From: Euzebya sp.
GTDB taxonomy: Bacteria; Actinomycetota; Nitriliruptoria; Euzebyales; Euzebyaceae
Direction of reading: 5' to 3'
Length of the DNA: 59,706 nucleotides
NCBI RefSeq assembly: GCF_964222135.1
Contig: NZ_CAXQBR010000099.1
Span: 1-59,706 of the forward strand
Shown: positions 36,109 to 43,235 of the stretch, piece by piece
Layout of the letters: the number at the start of each line of letters is the position of its first letter
Position numbering within the stretch: the stretch's first letter is position 1
Made by a program: the position numbers and the translations under genes
Notes under the pieces: model-generated
The model's database searches: none
Seen by the model: only the letters and a program-made list of their open reading frames with translations
Told to the model about the DNA's origin: nothing

Positions 36109-36750
36109 TCAGGCGGCGAGGGGTGCCGTCGCGAAGGTCACGCTGAAGGGCTGGCAGTAGATGACGACGCCCAGGGGCTGGCTCAGGTCGACGTCGGCGG
36201 GGATGTCGTAGTTCTGGTTGCCGATGTTGCCCTTGAGCCGTCCGAGCTCGACGGCCCCCTCCCCGACGTGGGGCTGGCCATCGGCGTCGAGCGGGGCCAG
36301 GTAGACCCGCAGGTCCGGGCCGTTGGTGACCTCGAAGTCCTCGAAGCGGAGCACGTGGCTGCCGTCGGCCAGCGCGTAGATCGTCGCGGTGCCGGCGCCG
36401 GAGTGGGCGCTGTCAGCCCCGCCGAAGCTGCCGGTCGAGAGGACGGTCGGCTCCCCCTCCGGCATGTCCTCGACCTCCTCGACGTCCGGTGCCGCCGCGG
36501 CGGCCTCCATCTCCGCCTCGACCTCCTCCTGGGTCATGTCGTCGGGGACCTCGGCGCCCGCCGACAGGGGGAAGGCCTCGTCCTCGCCTGCGGTGCCGCC
36601 GGCGGCGTCGCCGTCCTCGGTCGCGCTCGAGGAGACGGGGAACTCCTCGTCGACGACGGTGTCGACGAACAGCGGTCGGATCAGCCAGAAGGCGACCGCC
36701 AGCACGACGACGGCTGCGACGGCGATGAGGGACTTGGCTGTGGTGCTCAT
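36109..36750 (-). CDS. Membrane-anchored DM13 domain protein
   Basis: The 213-residue protein has one N-terminal membrane helix (LIAVAAVVVLAVAFWLI), a long acidic Glu/Asp/Ala-rich linker, and a C-terminal DM13 domain (TGSFGGADSAHSGAGTATIY, HVLRFEDFEVTNGPDLRVYL, QNYDIPADVDLS, VIYCQPFSVTF). DM13 domains are proposed to carry electrons through a conserved Cys, here in IYCQPF. It is exposed outside the cell membrane. ATG 36750 is chosen so that the helix is properly N-terminal; a 27-residue upstream extension is not convincing. Confidence 0.88.
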   Translation of the reverse strand: MSTTAKSLIAVAAVVVLAVAFWLIRPLFVDTVVDEEFPVSSSATEDGDAAGGTAGEDEAFPLSAGAEVPDDMTQEEVEAEMEAAAAAPDVEEVEDMPEGEPTVLSTGSFGGADSAHSGAGTATIYALADGSHVLRFEDFEVTNGPDLRVYLAPLDADGQPHVGEGAVELGRLKGNIGNQNYDIPADVDLSQPLGVVIYCQPFSVTFATAPLAA

Positions 36751-36858
36751 GTGCGGGGACCGCCTCGGTAGGTGTGGTGTGGCCGGCTCAACCGCGCCGC
36801 GGTCCGTAGCCTTTCGCGACGCCGCTAGCATCTGGCTCCCGTAAGGAGTTCGTCACCA

Positions 36859-37506
36859 ATGGACCAGATCAGACAGCTGTTCACGACGTTCAACGTCGTG
36901 CGCGCCAACGACCGCTCGCTCGTGCCGACGTTGGCGGGCGCGGTGGGCCTCACCCTCGTGGCCTTCGTGCTGCTCGGGGTGCTCCTCGGGCCCATGTGGC
37001 TGTGGATCCCGATCGGTGTGCTGTTCGCGATCCTGACCGCGCTGATCGTCCTCGGGCGGAAGGCGCAGCGCTACCAGCTGTCCTCGATCGAGGGGCAGCC
37101 GGGTGCGGCCGCGGCGGTGCTGCAGAACATGCGCGGTGCGTGGCAGGTCACCCCGGCCGTGGCCTTCAACCGCCGCCAGGACATGATCCACCTGGTCGTC
37201 GGCCGTCCCGGCGTGGTGCTGGTCGCGGAGGGGGACTCCCCGGCCCGGCTGCGCCAGCTGATGGCCAAGGAGCGGCGCCGCTTCGAGCGGGCGGCCGGCG
37301 AGGTCGAGGTGCAGGCGGTGTTCGTGGGGACCGCTGACGACCAGGTGTCCCTGCAGCGCCTGGCGATGCACATGGCGCGGTTGCCGAACCAGCTGAAGGC
37401 GAAGGAGGTCGGGCCGCTGCACCGCAAGCTGGATGCGCTCCGCGCCTCCGACGCGCCGATGCCGAAGGGCCCGCAGATGCGCCGCGTGCCCAAGCGGTAC
37501 CGCTAA
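36859..37506 (+). CDS. DUF4191 membrane protein
   Basis: This 215-residue protein has two membrane helices near the N-terminus (LAGAVGLTLVAFVLLGVLLG and LWIPIGVLFAILTALIVL) followed by a cytosolic domain with GAAAAVLQNMRGAWQVTPAVAF and VVGRPGVVLVAEGD. That arrangement is DUF4191, conserved across actinobacteria and of unknown function. An AAGGAG Shine-Dalgarno lies about 11 nt before ATG 36859, and TAGCAT at 36826-36831 could be the -10 element. It is divergent from the DM13 gene. Confidence 0.9.
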   Translation: MDQIRQLFTTFNVVRANDRSLVPTLAGAVGLTLVAFVLLGVLLGPMWLWIPIGVLFAILTALIVLGRKAQRYQLSSIEGQPGAAAAVLQNMRGAWQVTPAVAFNRRQDMIHLVVGRPGVVLVAEGDSPARLRQLMAKERRRFERAAGEVEVQAVFVGTADDQVSLQRLAMHMARLPNQLKAKEVGPLHRKLDALRASDAPMPKGPQMRRVPKRYR

Positions 37507-37523
37507 GCCGCAGGTGGCGGCCG

Positions 37524-38141
37524 TCAGGTGGCTGGGAGGGTCGCGATGCCCGGCACCCGTTCGATCGGGTCGTAGGCGATCGTGGACCCCATCGCCTCGA
37601 GCTGGGCGCTGATGGCCTGCTCGGTGTAGACCCGGGCGGTCGGCATGTTGTAGCCCCAGCCGGCGACCTGGACGAGGAAGGGCCCGTCGACGTAGGCCAC
37701 CTCGTAGGTGTGGTTGATCGCCCCGTCGCCGAGCGGGCCGGTCCGCGGTCGGAGCAGCGCGCCGGGGATCAGGTCGTAGGGCCGTCCCGGACCTGCGGGT
37801 GACGCCGCGTCCAAGGCCGCGTGCAGCCGCTCGGGGTCGGCTGCCGCGATGACGACGACGTCCAGGCCGCCGAGCTTCTCCGCGTACCACGACCGCGACT
37901 CGCGACGCATGAAGCCGGCGTCGCGCAGGGCCGCCTCGGTCTCGTCGTCGATCCACATGGCCAGGCGGTCGATGTCGTCGTCGATCCGGTCGTCGGTCAT
38001 GACCATGCCGTCCGGGGTCGGGCCGAACCCCCACCCCTCGGTGGGCACGTCCGGCGCCGACGCCCCCAGCACCGCGATCACCGCCACCACGACCGCGACC
38101 GCCACCGCCCGTCCCGACACCGCCCGTCCCGACACCGCCAT
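37524..38141 (-). CDS. Secreted or anchored protein of unknown function
   Basis: The 205-residue protein has a signal-like N-terminus (SGRAVAVAVVVAVIAVLGAS). I do not recognise the rest. It contains acidic segments (MTDDRIDDDIDRLAMWIDDE), a stretch GLDVVVIAAADPERLHAALD, and an ordered-looking C-terminal part (AYVDGPFLVQVAGWGYNM). The N-terminal codons include a 15-bp sequence repeated twice in tandem, giving the repeated AVSGR. ATG 38141 is chosen because it starts a plausible signal sequence; the frame is open further upstream. Confidence 0.6.
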   Translation of the reverse strand: MAVSGRAVSGRAVAVAVVVAVIAVLGASAPDVPTEGWGFGPTPDGMVMTDDRIDDDIDRLAMWIDDETEAALRDAGFMRRESRSWYAEKLGGLDVVVIAAADPERLHAALDAASPAGPGRPYDLIPGALLRPRTGPLGDGAINHTYEVAYVDGPFLVQVAGWGYNMPTARVYTEQAISAQLEAMGSTIAYDPIERVPGIATLPAT

Positions 38142-38268
38142 GCTGGCCTCCGGATCCACCTCATCCACGCGGTCGTCCGCGTCCGTCAGCCGAGAGCATG
38201 CCACCACGTCGAGGCTGTGGACGGCCGGTTGGTGGTGTCCGGGGCGGCTGGCATCCTGGCGTGCCTCC

Positions 38269-39882
38269 GTGCCCGCACTCCTCCTCCGCCCTTGGCAGCA
38301 GCGCGCCCTGATCGCGCTGTCCGCCCACCCGCACCCGGACTTCCTGGCCGTGGCCACCCCCGGCGCGGGGAAGACGACCTTCGCGCTGGCGGCGCTGGCC
38401 GCGGAGCTGTCCGACCGCCCCGGTCCCGCGGTCGTGGTCGCCCCCACGGCGCACCTGAAGGTCCAGTGGGCGGGGGCGGCGGCGCGCCTCGGCCTCCACC
38501 TCGATCCGGAGTGGGTCCCGGGCACCGCCTTCGGGGCGGACATGCACGGGATCGTGACGACCTACCAGCAGGTGGCGAGCGCCGCGGCGGACCTGGCGAC
38601 ACGGGTGGCCGACGGCGTCGTCGTGCTCGACGAGATCCACCACGCGGGCGACGAGCGCGCGTGGGGGGACGGGACCGCGCTCGCCTTCGCCGGGGCGCGG
38701 CGGCGCATCTCGCTGTCCGGGACGCCGTTCAGGTCCGACACCCAGGCGATCCCGTTCGTCCGCTACGAGATGGACGAGGCCGTCCCGGATGTCGAGTACG
38801 GCTACGACACCGCGCTGGCCGACGGGGTGGTGCGGCCGGTCTACTTCCCCCGCGTGGACGGGGACATGGAGTGGGTGGCGCCGGACGGCTCGCACCACCA
38901 GGCCACGTTCGCCGACCAGCTCGACCGGACGCTCACCGCCCAGCGCCTCCGGACCGCCCTCAGCGTCGAGGGTGACTGGCTGCCGACGGTGCTGACCCGC
39001 GCCAACCAGGCGCTCATGCGGGTGCGGCGGACCCACCCCTCCGCCGGCGGGCTCGCGATCACGATGGACACCGAGCACGCCCGCGGCGTCGCCCGCCTGC
39101 TGCGCGAGCGGTGCGGCGTCGACGCCGTGGTCGCCACCTCCGAGGACCCGGCGGCGTCGGCGAAGATCGCCGCGTTCGCCGAGTCCTCCCGGCCCTGGAT
39201 CGTGGCGGTGCGGATGGTGTCGGAGGGCGTGGACATCCCCCGCCTGCGGGTCGGCGTGTACGCCACGACGACCGCGACCGAGCTGTTCTTCCGCCAGGCC
39301 GTCGGCCGGCTGGTGCGGGTGACGACCGACACGCGGGGCCAGCGGTCGGTCATGTTCCTGCCCGACGACCCCCGCCTGCGCGCCCACGCGCTCGGGATCG
39401 CCGAGGCCCGGCGGCACCTCCTCAAGCGCCGGGAGGAGGACGCGGAGGAGGGCGACGGCGTCGAGGATCCGCTCGCCGCGATGCTCGCCGACGACGCCGA
39501 GCAGATGTCGCTGTTCCAGGCGGTCGCCTCCACGGCGACGACGGACACCGCCGAGCCGGAGTGGTTCGACACCAACCCGTTCCCCCAGGCCGACGTCGAG
39601 GGGGTGCCCCTGGAGCTGCTCCCGCCGCCGACGATGTCGGGGGCGGTGCCACCGGACCCGGTCGACGGCGCGGGGCGACCCGCCCGCCACGTCACCAAGG
39701 CGCAGATGCGCCAGCGCAACGCCGACCTGGCGCGGGTGCTGGCCCGACGCGCGAACCTGGACCACCGCGCGGTCAACGCCGAGCTGAACAAGAAGGCCGG
39801 CATCCGGCGGATCGCCGACGCGACGGTCGAGGACCTCGAACGGCGCCTGCGGGTCGGGGAGCGCTGGCTGGCCGGCCTCTGA
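38269..39882 (+). CDS. DEAD/DEAH-box superfamily 2 helicase
   Basis: The 537-residue protein has SF2 motifs: LRPWQQRAL (Q-like motif), Walker A PGAGKTT at 31-37, motif Ia APTAHLKVQW, DEIH at 121-124, SLSGTPFRSD (motif III), VSEGVDIPRLRVGVYAT and QAVGRLVR (motif VI). This is the ResIII/UvrB-like class seen in type I/III restriction subunits and in stand-alone actinobacterial helicases. The last ~130 residues hold no known nuclease; they are acidic then basic. No methylase or restriction gene is nearby, so general nucleic-acid remodelling is more likely than restriction. Start GTG 38269 is the first plausible codon before the Q-motif. Confidence 0.88.
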   Translation: MPALLLRPWQQRALIALSAHPHPDFLAVATPGAGKTTFALAALAAELSDRPGPAVVVAPTAHLKVQWAGAAARLGLHLDPEWVPGTAFGADMHGIVTTYQQVASAAADLATRVADGVVVLDEIHHAGDERAWGDGTALAFAGARRRISLSGTPFRSDTQAIPFVRYEMDEAVPDVEYGYDTALADGVVRPVYFPRVDGDMEWVAPDGSHHQATFADQLDRTLTAQRLRTALSVEGDWLPTVLTRANQALMRVRRTHPSAGGLAITMDTEHARGVARLLRERCGVDAVVATSEDPAASAKIAAFAESSRPWIVAVRMVSEGVDIPRLRVGVYATTTATELFFRQAVGRLVRVTTDTRGQRSVMFLPDDPRLRAHALGIAEARRHLLKRREEDAEEGDGVEDPLAAMLADDAEQMSLFQAVASTATTDTAEPEWFDTNPFPQADVEGVPLELLPPPTMSGAVPPDPVDGAGRPARHVTKAQMRQRNADLARVLARRANLDHRAVNAELNKKAGIRRIADATVEDLERRLRVGERWLAGL

Positions 39883-39918
39883 TCGTCCCCGGACGCCCGC
39901 CACACCCCGGACACGCCA

Positions 39919-39945
39919 CGACCCGGCGTGCAGGACGCCGGGTCG
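39919..39945. terminator. Hairpin terminator between convergent genes
   Basis: Eleven-bp arms CGACCCGGCGT (39919-39929) and ACGCCGGGTCG (39935-39945) enclose a 5-nt loop, 37 bp after the helicase stop and 31 bp after the stop of the CWB2 gene on the other strand. It probably serves both. Confidence 0.75.
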
Positions 39946-39975
39946 CGGGTGGGGGCGAGGTCGTGGGCGGGGTGA

Positions 39976-41580
39976 TCAGCCGCCGCCCAGGCCTCCGAGC
40001 AGTCCGTCGACGATGTCGGCCGGGGAGTCCCCGGACTCGGCGCCGCCGAGCACGTCACCCAGGCCGCCGACCCCGTCGATGATGTCGCCGACGACGTCTT
40101 CGACGCCAGATCCGCCGTCGCCGCCGGGCAGCGATCCGACCAGCCCGCTGACGAGCCCCTCGATCTCGGTGCCCGAGGAGGCCAGCGCCTCGACGAGGGC
40201 CTCGAGGTCGCCGGCGGCGACGCCGGAGATGACCCCGTCGACGACGCCGTCCGCGGCGTCCAGCACCGCGGCCAGGTCACCCAGGCCGAGGGAGTCGAGC
40301 AGCTCCTCGAGGTTGGCCAGGTCGGTCAGGTCGAGCCCCAGGATGTCGAGGGCGTCGGTGAGGTTGCCGAGCAGCAGCAGGCCGGCGGCCTGGCAGGCCA
40401 GCGGGTTCACGAAGCTGGCGCAGAGCGCCGCGGGACCGCCGTCGAGCAGGTTGTCCGCGATGCCGTCGGTGATGAACTGCATCGTCTCGGCCGGCAGGGT
40501 CGCGTCGTTCGTCAACAGGATCGGCGCGTCGTGGCGGGCGCCGTGCGCGGCCGCCGCGAAGCCGGGGGCCCAGATGTCGTCGCGGACGCTCGCCCCCTCG
40601 GCGAGGATCAGCCGGTCGGCGTCGGAGGAGTCGGCGAACCCACGCTCGGCCGCGATGGCCGTGGCAGTGCCGAAGCGCGTCTCGCCGGCGACCCGCCGGA
40701 CGGTCAGGCCCATCCCCTCGAGCTCGGCGACGACGTCGTCGGCGATCGCCGCGGCACCGCCGATGACGATGATCTCCTCGAGCGCGGACTCGGCGATCGC
40801 GTCGCGGGTGCTCCCGGTCAGGACGTCGCTCTGGCTGAGCAGGACCGGCCAGCCGTTCTGGGCAGCCCAGGGGCTCACGGCCAGCAGGTCGGCGTAGGCC
40901 TGGGCGTCATCGCCGTCGGTGGAGTAGGCGCGGGTCAGGACCGCGGTGGTCGCCTCCGGCGCGGCCTGCAGCGCGGCGTCCGCGGCGGTCTCGATGCGGG
41001 TCGGTCCACCGACGCGGCCGACCTCGATCCCGGCGATGTCGAGCTTCTGGCGGACGAGGGGGCTGATCGCGTCCTCCCCGCCGACGATGACCAAGCGCTC
41101 GACGCCGAGGCGGACGAGCTCCTCGGCGGTCCGCGGGTCGAGGTCGCCGGAGGCGGTGAGCAGCAGCGGCGCGTCGAAGATGCCCTGGAGCGCCCCGGTC
41201 GTCAGCGCGTCGGCGAACAGGTCGTCGCGGGCGATCAGGGCGGTGCCGCTCGACTCGTAGGTGGCCTGGCTGAAGGCGACGGCGGCGTCGATGGCGTCCT
41301 CGCCCTGCAGCGCCAGGAGGTTGACCAGCGGCGTCTCGGCCAGCACGTCGTCGATCACGGCGACCAGCTCGTCGATGATCCCGGTCACCGGGTCGAGGAT
41401 CGGGTCCAGCGGATCGAGCCCGGGGATGTCGATGAGGTCGCCCAGCTCGGTGATCTCCCCCACGCCGGGGATCTCGATGGGGAGGCCGCCGTCGTCCTGG
41501 GCGCTCGCCGGCACGGCCGCCAGGACCAGGACGGCGGCCAGGACCAGCGCGACGACGGATCGGGACACAGCTCTCTTCAT
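39976..41580 (-). CDS. Secreted cell-wall-binding repeat 2 (CWB2) protein
   Basis: The 534-residue protein has a signal peptide (VVALVLAAVLVLAAVPASAQ) and about three CWB2 repeats in the middle, recognised by VGGPTRIETAADAALQ, VIGGAAAIADDVVAELEGMG and RRVAGETRFGTATAIA. The flanks are low-complexity Gly/Leu/Asp segments (LGDLIDIPGLDPLDPILDPV; C-terminal GLLGGLGGG). No enzyme domain is present, so it is a structural or adhesion-type wall protein, or an anchor. ATG 41580 is preferred over GTG 41589 because a GGAAGG Shine-Dalgarno fits it. A long hairpin lies upstream in its leader. Confidence 0.85.
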   Translation of the reverse strand: MKRAVSRSVVALVLAAVLVLAAVPASAQDDGGLPIEIPGVGEITELGDLIDIPGLDPLDPILDPVTGIIDELVAVIDDVLAETPLVNLLALQGEDAIDAAVAFSQATYESSGTALIARDDLFADALTTGALQGIFDAPLLLTASGDLDPRTAEELVRLGVERLVIVGGEDAISPLVRQKLDIAGIEVGRVGGPTRIETAADAALQAAPEATTAVLTRAYSTDGDDAQAYADLLAVSPWAAQNGWPVLLSQSDVLTGSTRDAIAESALEEIIVIGGAAAIADDVVAELEGMGLTVRRVAGETRFGTATAIAAERGFADSSDADRLILAEGASVRDDIWAPGFAAAAHGARHDAPILLTNDATLPAETMQFITDGIADNLLDGGPAALCASFVNPLACQAAGLLLLGNLTDALDILGLDLTDLANLEELLDSLGLGDLAAVLDAADGVVDGVISGVAAGDLEALVEALASSGTEIEGLVSGLVGSLPGGDGGSGVEDVVGDIIDGVGGLGDVLGGAESGDSPADIVDGLLGGLGGG

Positions 41581-41647
41581 TCTCCGCACACCTTCCGGGA
41601 GGCTCGACAGGGCACCGGGCCGGTGGCGTGTGACTGCGCGTCTTCCC

Positions 41648-41703
41648 GCGTACGCCCCGACCAGCAGGTGGTGCTACGCAGGTTGCGCGGTCGAGGCGTA
41701 CGC
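41648..41703 (-). promoter_or_regulatory. Stem-loop in the 5' leader of the CWB2 gene
   Basis: On the minus strand GCGTACGCCTCGACC pairs with GGTCGGGGCGTACGC (14 of 15, the exception being a possible G-U-type change) across a 26-nt loop that itself contains AGCA/TGCT. It lies 68-123 nt before the start codon at 41580. It could be a leader regulatory structure or an operator. Confidence 0.5.
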
Positions 41704-41835
41704 CGCCATGGCCGGAACAGACCATATTCGATAGCCACTTGTGACTAGTACCCCTTCTTCCGCGTCGAGGTTGTCCGCGCCAGGCACCGTCGGGCAGACT
41801 GCGGTGTTACCAGCAGTCGCAGGGAGCCGCCGCAC

Positions 41836-42675
41836 ATGACCGACATCCGCTCGAGCACCGTCGTGATCACCGGGGGGGCCTCCGGCATCGGCCGGCTGAT
41901 GGCCCTCGGCTTCGCCGCGCGCGGCGCGACCGTCGCGATCCTGGATGTGAACCTCGAGGGGGCGCGGATCGTGGCGAAGGAGATGCAGGCCGCGACGGGT
42001 CGCGAGCACGCCGCCTTCGAGGTCGACATCACCGACCGGTACGCCGTCGCCGCGGTGGCCGACCAGGTCCGCGAGGCGGTCGGCGACCCCGACGTCGTCG
42101 TGAACAACGCCGGGATCATCAGCGGCGGCGCGCCGCTGCTCGAGACGCCGGACGAGCTGATCGAGCTGACGATGGGCGTCAACGTCCTCGCCCTGTTCTG
42201 GGTCACGAAGGCGTTCCTGCCCGCGATGGTCGCGCGGGACCGGGGCCACGTCGTGACGATCGCCTCCGCCTCGGGGATGGTCGGGGTGTCCCGCCTGGTC
42301 GAGTACTCGGCGTCGAAGCACGCCGCGATCGGCTTCGACGAGTCGCTGCGGATGGAGCTGGCCGAGCTCGCGCCGGGCGTCCGCACGACCATCGTCAACC
42401 CGTTCTACATCGACACCGGGATGTTCGACGGGGTCGCGACGAAGGTGCCCTGGCTGCTGCCGATCCTCGACGCACAGCACGTGGCGGACCGGGTCATCGA
42501 CGCGGTGGCCACCGATCGGCGGCGGGTGACGCTGCCCCGCGCGGTGAACCTCCTGTACCCGGCCCACTTCCTGCCGGTGCGGGTCTTCGACCGGATCGTC
42601 AACGCCCTCGGCGTCAACGACACGATGCGCGAGTTCAAGGGCCGCGTCCCACCGGAGTCGCAGGTCCCCTCCTGA
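41836..42675 (+). CDS. Short-chain dehydrogenase/reductase (SDR)
   Basis: The 279-residue enzyme has the classical SDR features: TGGASGIGRLMALGFA for NAD(P) binding near residue 14, DxNLEGA after strand 2 suggesting NAD preference, NNAGIISGG, the catalytic Ser region ASASGMVGVS, and YSASK with the catalytic Tyr and Lys. The sequence order and C-terminal PFYIDTGMF segment resemble retinol/17-beta-HSD-like SDRs, which often act on lipids or steroids. The exact substrate is unknown. AGGGAG precedes ATG 41836. Confidence 0.93.
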   Translation: MTDIRSSTVVITGGASGIGRLMALGFAARGATVAILDVNLEGARIVAKEMQAATGREHAAFEVDITDRYAVAAVADQVREAVGDPDVVVNNAGIISGGAPLLETPDELIELTMGVNVLALFWVTKAFLPAMVARDRGHVVTIASASGMVGVSRLVEYSASKHAAIGFDESLRMELAELAPGVRTTIVNPFYIDTGMFDGVATKVPWLLPILDAQHVADRVIDAVATDRRRVTLPRAVNLLYPAHFLPVRVFDRIVNALGVNDTMREFKGRVPPESQVPS

Positions 42676-42691
42676 ACGCCGTCCCGACGCG

Positions 42692-42722
42692 CACGAGGCC
42701 CGCGCGGTGCGCGGGCATCGTG
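42692..42722. terminator. Hairpin terminator between convergent genes
   Basis: CACGA-G-GCCCGCGC pairs with GCGCGGGC-A-TCGTG (42692-42705 with 42709-42722) around a 3-nt loop, with one internal mismatch. It lies 17 bp after the SDR stop and 20 bp after the stop of the opposing PspC gene. Confidence 0.75.
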
Positions 42723-42741
42723 GGGGGAGGGACGGAGACGA

Positions 42742-43062
42742 TCAGGCGGTGTGGGGCGGCGTCGGCATCGGGGGGACCGGCTCGACGGGCGGGGCCGGTG
42801 GGGCCTCGGCGGTGTCGTAGGAGGAGTCGTACCGGAACGAGTCCCAGCCGTAGACCTCCCGATCGGTCGGCATGACGAGCCAGGCGACGAGGTAGGCGAG
42901 CGCCTGGGGCCCGGGGAGGAGGATCGAGAGGGCGGCGACGAGCCGGACGGCGGTCACGTCCCACCCCATCGCCTCGGCGATGCCGCCGCAGACGCCGGCG
43001 ACCTTCTTGTCGCGGGTCGAGCGGTACAGGCGGCGCGCGGTCGGTGCGGCGGTGGCGGTCAT
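42742..43062 (-). CDS. PspC domain membrane protein
   Basis: This 106-residue protein begins with the PspC domain: RRLYRSTRDKKVAGVCGGIA, then AEAMGWDVTAVRLVAALSIL and a membrane helix (PQALAYLVAWLVMP). The tail is Pro-rich and acidic. PspC-domain proteins respond to envelope stress; stand-alone short versions are common in actinobacteria. ATG 43062 is preferred because GGAGA lies 8 nt upstream; ATG 43077 lacks an RBS. Confidence 0.88.
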   Translation of the reverse strand: MTATAAPTARRLYRSTRDKKVAGVCGGIAEAMGWDVTAVRLVAALSILLPGPQALAYLVAWLVMPTDREVYGWDSFRYDSSYDTAEAPPAPPVEPVPPMPTPPHTA

Positions 43063-43235
43063 GGCAGGGGTCTCCATCGTGTGACTCGGGTGGGGTGGAG
43101 CCGTCCGATCGGGACGGCCTCCGTGACACCCAAGACGGTACGGAACGGCCACCTCGGTGTCTGTCGGGGGCCTCCCGCACATGTCCCCGTCAGGGTTGCC
43201 CCTGAGGTGCGGCGGAGGGTGGCCGACGGTGAGAC

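Noticed and set aside
38269-39882. Restriction or anti-phage system around the SF2 helicase
   Set aside because: No methylase, specificity or nuclease partner lies nearby; neighbours are housekeeping or secreted proteins.
41581-41835. Cyclic di-AMP (ydaO) riboswitch upstream of the CWB2 gene
   Set aside because: The expected conserved ydaO core was not found; only an unclassified stem-loop is visible.
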